Below, in pieces: positions 16,919 through 26,059 of a stretch of DNA of 64,000 nt. The stretch comes from Verrucomicrobiota bacterium (GTDB lineage: Bacteria; Verrucomicrobiota; Verrucomicrobiia; CAIQCK01). The notes beneath the pieces were generated by a model, which saw only the letters and a list, made by a program, of their open reading frames with translations, made no database searches and had not been told where the DNA came from. Position 1 is the first letter of the stretch; every line of letters begins with the position of its first letter. The position numbers and the translations under genes were made by a program. Location: positions 124,001-188,000 of the forward strand of contig JACRJX010000015.1 in assembly GCA_016235595.1 (NCBI GenBank), written 5' to 3'.

Positions 16919-17920
16919 ATGGCTATGAAAAAATTTATCAACGACCCGAAGAACCTTACGCCGGAGTTGCTGGAGGGCTTTTGCCTTGCCTATGCCGACA
17001 AGGTGGCGCTGAAGAACGAGAAGCTCGTCTGTCGCGCCCGCCCGAAGGACCCGTCGAAGGTGGCGCTGGTTACACTCGGCGGCGCGGGCCATGAGCCGGC
17101 GCTCAGCGGTTTTGTTGGCGAGGGCATGCTCGACATCAGCGTCGTGGGCGACATTTTTGCCGCGCCGGCTGCGCCGAAGGTGTTTGACGCGCTCAAGCAG
17201 GTTAATCGCCCGGCGGGCACGTTGCTGGTGATTCTCAATCACGCTGGCGACGTCATGAGCTCGAACATCGCCATGCAGATGGCCAAGAAAGCGGGTCTCA
17301 ACGTCAAGAGTATCCTTACGCATGAGGACATCGCCCCGGGCGCGAACGCTCCTGCCGAGAACCGCCGCGGCCTTGTCGGCTGCATCCCGCTTTACAAAGT
17401 CGCCGGCGCAGCCGCCGAAGCTGGCAAGAGTCTCGACGAGGTGCTTGCGGTGGCGGAGCGGTTCAACAACAACATGGCCACGCTCGCGGTGGCGTTGACG
17501 ACCGCGACGCATCCGGCCAGCGGCCAGTCCATTTTCGCGCTGGCTGACGATGAGATGGAGATTGGCATGGGCCAGCACGGCGAGGCCGGCACGGGCCGCT
17601 CGAAAATGAAGACCGCCGACCAGACGGCAGAGATCATGGTGACTCAGTTGATCGAAGCGGTGAAGGCCAAGGCGGGCGACAAGGTGCTGGTGATCATCAA
17701 CGGCGCCGGAGCGACGACGCTGATGGAGCAGTTCATCGTCATGCGCCGCGTCGGACAGGTGTTGGCGCAGAAGGGCATCGTGCTGGCGCGCGCCCGTGTT
17801 GGTGAGTACCTGACGGTGCAGGAAATGGGCGGCTTCCAGATGTTCGTCGCGAAGATGGACGACGAGATGCTCAAATACTGGGACGCGCCGTGTGACACAC
17901 CGTACATGACGGTCCGATGA
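16919..17920 (+). CDS. dhaK: Dihydroxyacetone kinase subunit DhaK
   Basis: The substrate-binding subunit of a dihydroxyacetone-type kinase, 333 residues. Diagnostic blocks are GGAGHEPALSGFVGEGMLD, VVGDIFAAP, ILNHAGDVMSS, and GMGQHGEAGTGRS with the histidine that forms the covalent hemiaminal with the ketose substrate. VLVIINGAGATTLMEQ is the usual C-terminal block. The start at 16919 has the strong upstream site AAAGGAG. dhaL follows after 36 bases and lsrF after that. No dhaM or other PTS gene is in the window, so whether phosphate comes from ATP or PEP is open. The partner aldolase suggests the real substrate may be a ketose other than dihydroxyacetone. Confidence 0.92.
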   Translation: MAMKKFINDPKNLTPELLEGFCLAYADKVALKNEKLVCRARPKDPSKVALVTLGGAGHEPALSGFVGEGMLDISVVGDIFAAPAAPKVFDALKQVNRPAGTLLVILNHAGDVMSSNIAMQMAKKAGLNVKSILTHEDIAPGANAPAENRRGLVGCIPLYKVAGAAAEAGKSLDEVLAVAERFNNNMATLAVALTTATHPASGQSIFALADDEMEIGMGQHGEAGTGRSKMKTADQTAEIMVTQLIEAVKAKAGDKVLVIINGAGATTLMEQFIVMRRVGQVLAQKGIVLARARVGEYLTVQEMGGFQMFVAKMDDEMLKYWDAPCDTPYMTVR

Positions 17921-17956
17921 TTCAGTAACTGCGACTCCGTTGCGGATTGCCAGGAT

Positions 17957-18592
17957 ATGCAAACCATTGCTTCCAACATTATTGTTCGCATGATCGTCGC
18001 TGCCGCGGCTCGAATTCGCGCGAACGAGAAGGAACTCTCGACGCTCGATTCCGCCACCGGTGATGGCGATCACGGCACGACCATCTGCCGCGTGATGGAC
18101 GCGGCTGAAGCCGCCGCGAAAGCCGACACCACCGGCAAGATTTCCGAGTTGCTCAACAAAGTCGGCTGGGACGTGATGAGCGTGGATGGCGGCTCCACCA
18201 GTCCGTTGCTCGGCTCGTTCTTCATCGGCTTGAGCGAGGGCGCGGGCAGTGCGGCGGAACTGGACGCGACGGCGGTCGCGACGATGTTCGAGACCGGCGT
18301 CGCAGGTTTGCGCCAGCAGACGAAGGCGCAGCCGGGAGACAAGACGATGATTGATGCGCTCGTGCCGGCGGTGGAGGCGTTGCGCGCGGCTGCGGGCGGC
18401 GGGGCGGATGTTTCCGCGGCATTGCGCGCGGCGGCGGATGCTGCAATGGCTGGCGCACAAGCGACGAAGGAAATGACGGCGAAGTTTGGCCGTGCCCGCA
18501 ACCTCGGCGACCGCACGCGCGGTCACGTCGACCCCGGTGCGACCTCCATCGCGCACATTTTTGCGGGTTTCGCAGAAGCAGCGAATTCGTGA
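17957..18592 (+). CDS. dhaL: Dihydroxyacetone kinase subunit DhaL
   Basis: The nucleotide-binding subunit, 211 residues. The aspartates that hold the magnesium-nucleotide are in STLDSATGDGDHGTT. Other family blocks are DGGSTSPLLGSFF, QPGDKTMIDAL and GRARNLGDRTRGHVDPGA. It works with DhaK to phosphorylate a short ketose in the cytoplasm. The DhaK and DhaL halves are separate, as in bacterial two-component forms, not fused as in the ATP-dependent Citrobacter/eukaryotic enzyme. The segment after its stop (to about 18728) is filled with short degenerate repeats before lsrF begins. Confidence 0.92.
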   Translation: MQTIASNIIVRMIVAAAARIRANEKELSTLDSATGDGDHGTTICRVMDAAEAAAKADTTGKISELLNKVGWDVMSVDGGSTSPLLGSFFIGLSEGAGSAAELDATAVATMFETGVAGLRQQTKAQPGDKTMIDALVPAVEALRAAAGGGADVSAALRAAADAAMAGAQATKEMTAKFGRARNLGDRTRGHVDPGATSIAHIFAGFAEAANS

Positions 18593-18728
18593 CTCGTAAC
18601 TCGTGATTCGTTGTTGGTTATGCGTTGCTTTGGAATAAACTGACAAGTTACGAATTACGCGTCACGAGTCACAGATTACGAATCACGGATTACGCATTAC
18701 GAATCACCAATCACGAAAGGAACAAACA
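18593..18728. repeat. Degenerate heptamer-like repeats between dhaL and lsrF
   Basis: This 136-base intergenic stretch is made of variants of ATTACGAATCACG and its complement. The left part (18590-18620) runs GTGACTCGTAACTCGTGATTCG. The right part (18650-18715) has ATTACGCGTCACGAGTCAC, then ATTACGAATCACGG, ATTACGC, ATTACGAATCACC and AATCACG. The two halves are imperfect complements, so the transcript could fold into a long hairpin. Unit spacing is about 6-8 bases, too short and irregular for CRISPR. It could act as an intra-operon RNA processing or attenuation site, or be selfish repeat DNA. Confidence 0.6.
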
Positions 18729-18730
18729 TC

Positions 18731-19609
18731 ATGGCAGAAGCAGCAGGAAACCAAGAAGCCAAGGACTACGGCATCGGCATTCCACAGAAGACCGAGGGAT
18801 TTTTCCTCAAGGGTCTCGGACATCTCGACTGGGGCATGAAGGACCGCCTCTCTCGCGTCTTCAATCCCAAGACCGGCCACACGGTCATGCTGGCGTTCGA
18901 CCACGGCTACATCATGGGCCCGACCTCCGGCTTGGAGCGCATGGACCTGACCATCACGCCGCTGATTCCGTATGCCGACTGCCTCATGTGCACGCGCGGC
19001 GCGTTGCGTCAGATTGTGCCGCCCACGTCCAACAAACCGATCGCCCTGCGCGTCTCGGCCGGTTCGACCATTCTGACCGACCTCAACGACGAGTGCGTCA
19101 TGGACATCGAAGAATCCATGCGGCTCAACGCCTGCCTGATGGCTGCGATGGCCGCCATCGGCGGCAAGTTCGAGGCGCTCACCATCCGCAACCTCACGCG
19201 ACTGATTGACGCCGGCAACCGCGTCGGCATCCCGACGCTCGGCGTGAACGCCGTCGGCAAGGAACTGGCGCGCGATGCGCGTTACCTCGGCCTCGCGGCG
19301 CGAGTCCTGGCGGAGAACGGCGCGCATGTCGTGAAGACTTACTATTGCAGTCCCGGCTTCGAGAAAGTCGCAGCCGCCTGCCCCGTGCCGATCGTCGTCG
19401 CCGGCGGTAAGAAACTACCGGAACTTGAGGCGCTCCAGATGGCCTACGAAGCGATTGATCAGGGTGCTGCGGGCATGGACATGGGGCGTAACGTCTTCCA
19501 AGCCGATCACCCCGTTGCCATGATCCAGGCTGTGCGCGGTGTCGTGCATGACGGCTTGAAGGCAAAGGAAGCGTTCGATCTGTATCAGACGATCAAGAAC
19601 AAGAAGTAG
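18731..19609 (+). CDS. lsrF: LsrF-type class I aldolase/thiolase
   Basis: A 292-residue TIM-barrel enzyme very close to E. coli LsrF (3-hydroxy-2,4-pentadione-5-phosphate thiolase of AI-2 breakdown) and related to DhnA-type fructose-bisphosphate aldolases. Shared blocks are GHLDWGMKDRLSRVFNPKTG, MLAFDHGYIMGPTSGLER, ADCLMCTRGALR, VKTYYCSPGFE with the Schiff-base lysine in the VVKTYY strand, VPIVVAGGKKLPE and GMDMGRNVFQADHPVAM. The gene lies downstream of dhaK-dhaL, so a phosphorylated ketose made by DhaKL is a reasonable substrate. No LsrK, LsrG or Lsr transporter is in the window, so an AI-2 role is uncertain. Confidence 0.87.
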   Translation: MAEAAGNQEAKDYGIGIPQKTEGFFLKGLGHLDWGMKDRLSRVFNPKTGHTVMLAFDHGYIMGPTSGLERMDLTITPLIPYADCLMCTRGALRQIVPPTSNKPIALRVSAGSTILTDLNDECVMDIEESMRLNACLMAAMAAIGGKFEALTIRNLTRLIDAGNRVGIPTLGVNAVGKELARDARYLGLAARVLAENGAHVVKTYYCSPGFEKVAAACPVPIVVAGGKKLPELEALQMAYEAIDQGAAGMDMGRNVFQADHPVAMIQAVRGVVHDGLKAKEAFDLYQTIKNKK

Positions 19610-19646
19610 TTTTGGCCGTCGAACGAGAACGATTCACAAACGGAGA

Positions 19647-19683
19647 GGCCCGCGCACGCAAATGCGCGGGCCTTTCTCATTTT
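19647..19683 (+). terminator. Rho-independent terminator after lsrF
   Basis: A perfect 10-base-pair GC-rich stem (GGCCCGCGCA at 19647-19656 with TGCGCGGGCC at 19663-19672) and a six-base loop, followed by a T-rich tail TTTCTCATTTT. It lies 38 bases after the lsrF stop and separates the dha-lsrF operon from sucCD. Confidence 0.88.
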
Positions 19684-19833
19684 CACATAGATGGGTATCT
19701 GGCCAGCGAAGGGCCGGCAAACCTCTTTATTGTGTCCTTCAACCTTTGATTGCGGCTTGGCTCGTCTGTGATACAGTCCGTGCTTTCTGCGCGGCCGCTT
19801 GAAAACGGCGCGCAGTTGCGTTTTTGGCAATCG

Positions 19834-21027
19834 ATGAATATCCACGAATATCAGGCAAAGGAGTTGTTCCGGCGATTTGGCATCGCGGTCGAAACGGGCG
19901 GTGTGGCGCGCACGCCGGAAGAGGCGGTGACGCGGCATGATGAAATCACGGCGGCACATGGTTCAGACACGCGCGTGGTCATCAAGGCGCAGATCCACGC
20001 CGGCGGACGCGGGAAAGCCGGCGGTGTGAAGTTCGTCAAGACACGCGACGAGAGCAGCGCGGTGGCGCGCGAGATGCTCGGCAAGACGCTCGTGACGCAC
20101 CAGACCGGACCGCAGGGCCGCGTTGTGCGCAGCGTGCTGGTCACCAGTGTCATGAAGGTGCAGCGCGAGTTGTATTTTGCGGTTCTACTGGATCGGACTG
20201 TGTCGCGGCCGGTGGTCATCGCGAGCACCGAAGGCGGCATGGATATCGAGCAGGTGGCGGCGAAGACGCCGGAGCGCATCGTGAAGGAGGTCATTGACCC
20301 TGCGCTGGGCATGATGCCATTTCAGGCGCGCAAGCTGTGCCGCGCGCTCGGCCTCGACGGCGAATTGGCGACCGCCGGTGCGAAGCTGATGATGAACGTG
20401 TATCGCCTGTTCTGGGAATGCGATTGCTCGCTGGTGGAGATCAACCCGCTGGCCGTTGCCGCCGACCCTGATGGCAGGGTTTCTGTGTTCCCGTTGGACG
20501 CAAAGTTCAATTTCGACGACAACGCGCTCTTTCGGCATCCGGACATCGCCGCGATGCGTGACGCGAACGAGGAAGACCCTCGCGAGGTCGAGGCGAGCAA
20601 GCACGACCTGAACTACATCGGCCTCGACGGCAACATCGGCTGCATGGTCAACGGCGCGGGCCTGGCGATGGCGACGATGGACATCATCAAGCATTACGGC
20701 GGCAGCCCGGCGAACTTCCTGGACGTCGGGGGCGGCGCGAGCGTCGAACAGGTCACGGCGGCGTTCCGGCTCTTGTGCAGCGACAAGAACGTCAAGGCGC
20801 TGCTGGTGAACATCTTCGGCGGCATCATGAAGTGCGATGTGCTCGCCGCGGGCATCATTGCCGCCGCGAAGGCCGTGCATATTCCCGTGCCACTTGTCGT
20901 GCGGCTCGAAGGCACCAATGTCGAACTCGGCAAGAAGATGTTGCAGAAGAGCGGCCTGCCGATCATCACCGCCACCAGCATGGCCGACGCGGCGGAGAAA
21001 GCTGTTCGCGCTGCACAGCAATCGTAA
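19834..21027 (+). CDS. sucC: Succinyl-CoA synthetase, beta subunit
   Basis: An ATP-grasp subunit of 397 residues. With SucD it interconverts succinyl-CoA and succinate with NDP phosphorylation in the TCA cycle. The start at ATG 19834 gives the classic N-terminus [17 protein letters not shown]; the open frame upstream is not expected to be translated. Further blocks are [60 protein letters not shown] and [12 protein letters not shown] weak promoter-like pair, TTGATT 19746 and TGATAC 19769 at 17-base spacing, lies upstream. sucD begins 31 bases after its stop. Confidence 0.96.
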   Translation: MNIHEYQAKELFRRFGIAVETGGVARTPEEAVTRHDEITAAHGSDTRVVIKAQIHAGGRGKAGGVKFVKTRDESSAVAREMLGKTLVTHQTGPQGRVVRSVLVTSVMKVQRELYFAVLLDRTVSRPVVIASTEGGMDIEQVAAKTPERIVKEVIDPALGMMPFQARKLCRALGLDGELATAGAKLMMNVYRLFWECDCSLVEINPLAVAADPDGRVSVFPLDAKFNFDDNALFRHPDIAAMRDANEEDPREVEASKHDLNYIGLDGNIGCMVNGAGLAMATMDIIKHYGGSPANFLDVGGGASVEQVTAAFRLLCSDKNVKALLVNIFGGIMKCDVLAAGIIAAAKAVHIPVPLVVRLEGTNVELGKKMLQKSGLPIITATSMADAAEKAVRAAQQS

Positions 21028-21058
21028 CCTTTCACCCTTCATATTATTTCCCATTGCG

Positions 21059-22015
<957 letters not shown>

Positions 22016-22353
22016 GCTTGTCTTGATTCCACGGGCAGGAGGGGCGTGGGCCACGACGCGTTGGCGGAGCCGGTAGCGATCAGCACGCGTGCGCGCAGAG
22101 CACTCATCACTCGCAGTCTCACCACAAGGCGGAGGCACAATCCATCTGTCCTTTTTCACCGCGTTTCACACTTGAGTTTGGCAAGGCCCCTCAGCAGAGT
22201 GATGGGAGAGACCGTTGCGTGGTGGCCGAATATATCGCATGAAGCGCGGCTTCAATGGGCGCCAGTCCAGAGAGTGATCGAGCTGTTTCAGAAACTCGTT
22301 GGCAGGGGCCGAAACCCTAAAAACACGGCGGGTCACATGGCAGAGCAAAACCG
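22016..22353. other. Intergenic stretch without a convincing gene
   Basis: 338 bases between sucD and the glycosyltransferase. A plus-strand open frame ends in an ATGA overlap with the next gene (stop 22355-22357), with possible starts at GTG 22046 or ATG 22202. Its product is compositionally unremarkable, matches no family I know, and lacks a good ribosome site. I see no terminator with a T-run. Confidence 0.4.
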
Positions 22354-23064
22354 ATGAGCCAGACCGGGGCTAATAGGATGAGAGTTTCGTTTATCGTGCC
22401 GGTTTACAACGAAGAACGGAACGTTCTCGAAGTCATTCGCCGCTTGAAGCAACTTGACGTCGAAAAAGAGATCGTGGTGGTGGACGACGGTTCATACGAT
22501 TCGACACCGGAATTGCTGCGCCGGTTCGAAGGAGATCCGGAAGTGGTCGTGCATCTCTCGCCGCTAAACTTTGGGAAGGGGACGGCGATTCGCGAGGGTC
22601 TGAAATATGCCACAGGGGATATCGTCGCAATCCAGGATGGCGACCTGGAGTATGATACAAACGATTATCTGAAGATCATCGCCAGGTTTTCCGACCCTGG
22701 AGTGAAGGTGGTGTATGGATCGCGGTTCACGGGAAGCATCCGTTCGAGAATGCTGTGGCGCTACTGGCTGGCCAACAGGGTCCTGAGGGTGCTGGCGAAT
22801 CTGCTGTACGGAGCGCGGATCACCGATGAAGCGACGGCTTACAAGGCATTTCGCCGCGACGTGATCTGTAGCATCCCGCTTCGATGCCAACGGTTTGAAT
22901 TTTGCCCCGAGGTGACAGCAAAACTTCGCAAACGCGGGTTCAGGATTCACGAAGTGCCAATTGCCTACGATCCGCGAAGCGTCGCTGACGGGAAGAAGAT
23001 TTGCGCCAAGGACGGCTGGATCGCCATTTGGACATTGCTTCGGTTGCGTTTCCTGGACGACTAA
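22354..23064 (+). CDS. Family 2 glycosyltransferase, dolichol-phosphate-mannose-synthase-like
   Basis: A 236-residue GT-A enzyme. VSFIVPVYNEERNVLEVI is the nucleotide-sugar-binding strand, EIVVVDDGSYDSTP carries the first acidic residues, NFGKGTAIREGLKYATGD is typical of DPM-synthase-like GT2, and IQDGDLEYD holds the metal-binding DxD-type motif. It lacks C-terminal membrane helices, so it resembles the soluble polyprenyl-phosphate sugar transferases. The start may be ATG 22354 or ATG 22378 (MRVSFIVP); the second is closer to the family start. The methyltransferase and membrane protein that follow suggest a lipid-linked or surface-glycan pathway. Confidence 0.88.
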   Translation: MSQTGANRMRVSFIVPVYNEERNVLEVIRRLKQLDVEKEIVVVDDGSYDSTPELLRRFEGDPEVVVHLSPLNFGKGTAIREGLKYATGDIVAIQDGDLEYDTNDYLKIIARFSDPGVKVVYGSRFTGSIRSRMLWRYWLANRVLRVLANLLYGARITDEATAYKAFRRDVICSIPLRCQRFEFCPEVTAKLRKRGFRIHEVPIAYDPRSVADGKKICAKDGWIAIWTLLRLRFLDD

Positions 23065-23082
23065 GGGGATCCCGAATGGCTT

Positions 23083-23658
23083 ATGGTTGAATCACATTAC
23101 ACAGCGTTTGACAGGTGGGTTGCACGCTGGCGGCACCGGGTTGCCCGGCAACACATCACGCCGAATAGCAGGGTGTGCGACGTAGGCTGCGGCGTGGACG
23201 CTTTGTTTTTGAGGGAGATCGTGGCCATTACGCGATGTCGCGTGGGCTTGGATTCCCAGCCAGTGAGTGCACAGCTTCCCGATACCCACTTCATCCGGGT
23301 GGATGTGCGTGAGGGGTTTCCGCTGCAGAGTGCAGCCTTTGATCACGTGGCCCTTCTGGCCGTGATGGAACATCTGGAGGATCCCACTGTGGTCTTCAGA
23401 GAGGCTCATCGAGTGTTGGTTCCGGGCGGTTCGCTGATCGTCACGTGGCCGCACGACTGGGTGACTCCGGTGGTCATTGCTCTTATGAAGCTCGGCATCG
23501 TCAGTCCCGCGACCGAAGTTGACAAACATCAACCCGGGAAACCTGCGGCCCACTGGGTTCATCTGCTGGAAGGCATCGGTTTTTGTGCGGTCACGCACCG
23601 CACTTTTGAGTTCGGGTTGAACAACTTGCTGGTTGCCTGGAAGCCATCAGAGAAATGA
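23083..23658 (+). CDS. Class I SAM-dependent methyltransferase
   Basis: A 191-residue protein with the Methyltransf_11 pattern. Motif I is SRVCDVGCGVDALF, an acidic residue ending strand 2 is in VGLDSQP, motif IV is FDHVALLAVMEHLEDP, and the post-motif is EAHRVLVPGGSLIVTWP. It is small and cytoplasmic. It starts 18 bases after the glycosyltransferase, and its stop overlaps the start of the next gene (ATGATG at 23655), so the three genes are probably one translationally coupled unit. The substrate is likely a glycan or lipid carrier, judged from the neighbours only. Confidence 0.85.
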   Translation: MVESHYTAFDRWVARWRHRVARQHITPNSRVCDVGCGVDALFLREIVAITRCRVGLDSQPVSAQLPDTHFIRVDVREGFPLQSAAFDHVALLAVMEHLEDPTVVFREAHRVLVPGGSLIVTWPHDWVTPVVIALMKLGIVSPATEVDKHQPGKPAAHWVHLLEGIGFCAVTHRTFEFGLNNLLVAWKPSEK

Positions 23659-25328
23659 TGAGCAACTCCCGTCCTTCTAGTGTTGATGCTCATGGTTGCG
23701 ACGCCGGTTTGCCTTTGCCGGACGCGGCACCGCACTGGCACTCGCGATGTCCGTGGCCACTGGTGAGTTTGCTGGTTGCAGGCACGATTTGGTATCTGTG
23801 GGTGTATGGGTTGCATCCTGTCTTGCCGGGCAACAGCCTCGCTGGGACTTCGGGTTGGTGGGGATGGTCGGATCAGGGTTATTGCTGGCGATCGGCTCAG
23901 GAACTGTCGTCTTTTCGGCTCAGCCAGGAGCACTACTGGTATCCGCTGGGTTATCCGGCGATGGGAGCCGTGTTCTTTCGCCTGATGCCATCCCATGCGT
24001 TTCTGATTCCCGACCTTCTGTGTTTCGTGGGAATCCTCAGCCTCTTCTACCGCATCTGTAGAGAGTTTGTGTCGCCTTGGGAAAGCGTCGCACTGACGGT
24101 GGCAGCCATCCTGCTTCCCAAGAGCGTTCTCACCGATTCGCTGGTTGTGCCGTGGAGCACCACGCCTGCGCATTTGATGATCTATTCCATTATCGTCCTG
24201 CTTGTGTTCAGTAAACCCCGTCTTGCAAACTATGTGGTTGCGTCATTGTTGCTGGCACTGATGCCGTGGTTCAGGGGAGGCGATGCCATTTTTGTGCTGC
24301 CGATCTTTGTGATGCACTTGTGGAATGAACGCCGCCGGGATGGCATCGGCAAGTGCAGCGCCAAGATTGCGATCACGGCCGGCCTGCTTGTGCTTTCCGT
24401 TGGAGGCCTTGCCGCGCTCAACTTCCATGTGTTCGGCAAGATCGTGACACCTTATATGCAACTGGCATCCGTGTCTGTCGGCGCGGGGCTGGATGGGTTT
24501 CTGACGAAGGCGTATTCGATCTTCATATCGGCTGTGCCTCTCTCTGAGAACCGCGAGATAATGATGATCCATCGTTTCCCCTGGCTGGTGTTTGTCCCGA
24601 CGGGCGTTTTCTACTTGTTGAAACAGTTCTCCCTGAAACATCTCGGCTGGATGAGCGCCATTGCAGTCTGCATAGGTTTCTATCTCAGCTATAACGATTT
24701 TGAGGCCGGCAACATTTTCAAATACCTGGCCATTCGCTACTGGGCTTGGTGGCTCCCACTGGCAACGTTGCTGGCTTACCTCGGCTTGGCGAAGGCGTGG
24801 AAAGTCCTGACGGTCCGGGGCGTTGTCTTGGCGACCGCTCCGTGTCTGCTCCTGGTCGTGACCATGGGACAAACGCCTGTACGGTGCCTGCCCGATAACA
24901 AACGCATTTGTGCCCAATATTCCGGCGGCGGAGATGCCAATGTCGGCGCGGGAGAATCTTCCCGGCGGCTCAAGCTGGTGTTGAGCGAACACCGCCTTTG
25001 GCCGGTTTCAAGACTTAAGATCTTCGGCGCCCACCTATCTGCGGAGGAATCAGCGAGCGTTGTGGTCACGCGAAGGGGCCAGCCGCTCAAGCGATTCCGC
25101 GAATATGCCGTGGAGCCAAATGAGACGGGGCTGCACATCATCTTCCGCCGGGACTTGACCGGCGACGATCCTCTCGTCGTGGAGATCAACCTCTCTTCAA
25201 CCGTTACGGACAAAAGAGAATTCAGCATGGTTCCTTATTACCTGAAGTTTCGCCTGGGAACCGGGTTGTTCACTCCAAAGGCGGCACGATGGATTGAGCC
25301 GTTGAGTCTGCCACCCGGGCGCAAGTGA
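23655..25328 (+). CDS. Polytopic membrane protein, possible lipid-linked-sugar glycosyltransferase
   Basis: A 557-residue protein with roughly ten hydrophobic segments, for example WPLVSLLVAGTIWYLWVYGL near residue 35 and WAWWLPLATLLAYLGLAK near 370. A soluble C-terminal domain of about 150 residues follows. The overall plan, with a loop between the first two helices carrying DQGYCWRSAQELSSF, resembles GT-C (ArnT/PMT-like) glycosyltransferases, which use polyprenyl-phosphate sugars. A GT2 polyprenyl-phosphate-sugar synthase two genes upstream would supply that donor. I cannot identify a specific family. Start is ATG 23655 or 23658, overlapping the methyltransferase stop. Confidence 0.75.
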   Translation: MMSNSRPSSVDAHGCDAGLPLPDAAPHWHSRCPWPLVSLLVAGTIWYLWVYGLHPVLPGNSLAGTSGWWGWSDQGYCWRSAQELSSFRLSQEHYWYPLGYPAMGAVFFRLMPSHAFLIPDLLCFVGILSLFYRICREFVSPWESVALTVAAILLPKSVLTDSLVVPWSTTPAHLMIYSIIVLLVFSKPRLANYVVASLLLALMPWFRGGDAIFVLPIFVMHLWNERRRDGIGKCSAKIAITAGLLVLSVGGLAALNFHVFGKIVTPYMQLASVSVGAGLDGFLTKAYSIFISAVPLSENREIMMIHRFPWLVFVPTGVFYLLKQFSLKHLGWMSAIAVCIGFYLSYNDFEAGNIFKYLAIRYWAWWLPLATLLAYLGLAKAWKVLTVRGVVLATAPCLLLVVTMGQTPVRCLPDNKRICAQYSGGGDANVGAGESSRRLKLVLSEHRLWPVSRLKIFGAHLSAEESASVVVTRRGQPLKRFREYAVEPNETGLHIIFRRDLTGDDPLVVEINLSSTVTDKREFSMVPYYLKFRLGTGLFTPKAARWIEPLSLPPGRK

Positions 25329-25464
25329 AACACGCTGCCGCCCGGGCCGGTCGAAAGGTGATGACCGATCGGCCCGTCGGGGACGTGGCTTCCAACACGC
25401 GCTTTACATGATGCAGCGGCAAGCGGAGAATGGCCCGGAAGCCGGACGCGGAAGGAAAGTTGAG

Positions 25465-25983
25465 ATGAATCAATCCATTGAGAACCGTCCCAAGGCTGTC
25501 ACGGTGATTGGTTGGTTTTGTATTGCCGTCGGCCTCTGGGGAATGATTTGCGATGGGTGGAATATTTCGCGTTGGATATTGGAACCAGCGACTGCGGTTT
25601 CTAGCAAGTCAATGGCTTGGTTAGACGCGCTGAATTCCAAGCTCTTCGTGTGGGTCATGTTCATTGATGCGATTTGCAGTCTCGTCGAATGTATTGCGGG
25701 TGCTTATTTGCTCAAGCTGCGCGCGTGGGCACGCATCACGATCGAAGTGGTTGCTTGGATCGACATCCTGTTCTTTGTTGTCGCGCCGATGTTTGAGTAC
25801 ATTTACATCGTTTGCTTCACAGGCGTATTTGGCGACAGGTCAGCGGCGGCGATCATGCCGGTAATGCTGTTTGCTGCCGTTTCGTGTGGATGGATGGGCA
25901 CGGTGAATGGTCTTATCATCTACTTTTTGCGGAGCAAGAAAGTGCGGGATGCCTTTGCATCACCTCCGCCAGTTGCGCAGTGA
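25465..25983 (+). CDS. Four-helix membrane protein of unknown function
   Basis: A 172-residue protein starting at ATG 25465 with the site GGAAGGAAAG upstream. It has four hydrophobic segments: AVTVIGWFCIAVGLWGMIC near residue 11, VWVMFIDAICSLVECIAGAYLL near 62, a segment around WIDILFFVVAPMFEYIYIVC, and IMPVMLFAAVSCGWMGTVNGL. The layout is like DUF4064/DUF2127-type small membrane proteins, but I cannot name a family. A GC-rich hairpin without a T-run (25343-25376) separates it from the glycosyltransferase set, so it may have its own promoter. Confidence 0.75.
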   Translation: MNQSIENRPKAVTVIGWFCIAVGLWGMICDGWNISRWILEPATAVSSKSMAWLDALNSKLFVWVMFIDAICSLVECIAGAYLLKLRAWARITIEVVAWIDILFFVVAPMFEYIYIVCFTGVFGDRSAAAIMPVMLFAAVSCGWMGTVNGLIIYFLRSKKVRDAFASPPPVAQ

Positions 25984-26003
25984 AGCGGCGGCCGAGAGGA
26001 TTG

Positions 26004-26027
26004 AACCACAGATGGACACGGATGAAT
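26004..26027. repeat. Short dispersed ACCACAGATGGACAC-type string
   Basis: The sequence AACCACAGATGGACACGGAT sits in the short gap between the membrane protein and the propeller gene. It belongs to a class of intergenic strings with units CACAGATG/GACACAGATG that I recall from many unrelated bacterial genomes. No coding role is apparent. Confidence 0.4.
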
Positions 26028-26059
26028 AACGTCCTGCGAGGGGCGTGCGAGCAAATCAT

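Noticed and set aside
18593-18728. CRISPR or small tandem array between dhaL and lsrF
   Set aside because: Units are 6-8 bases, degenerate, and lack spacers or cas genes.
16919-19609. Complete AI-2 lsr operon
   Set aside because: Only LsrF is present; no LsrK, LsrG, LsrR or LsrABCD-type genes are in the window.
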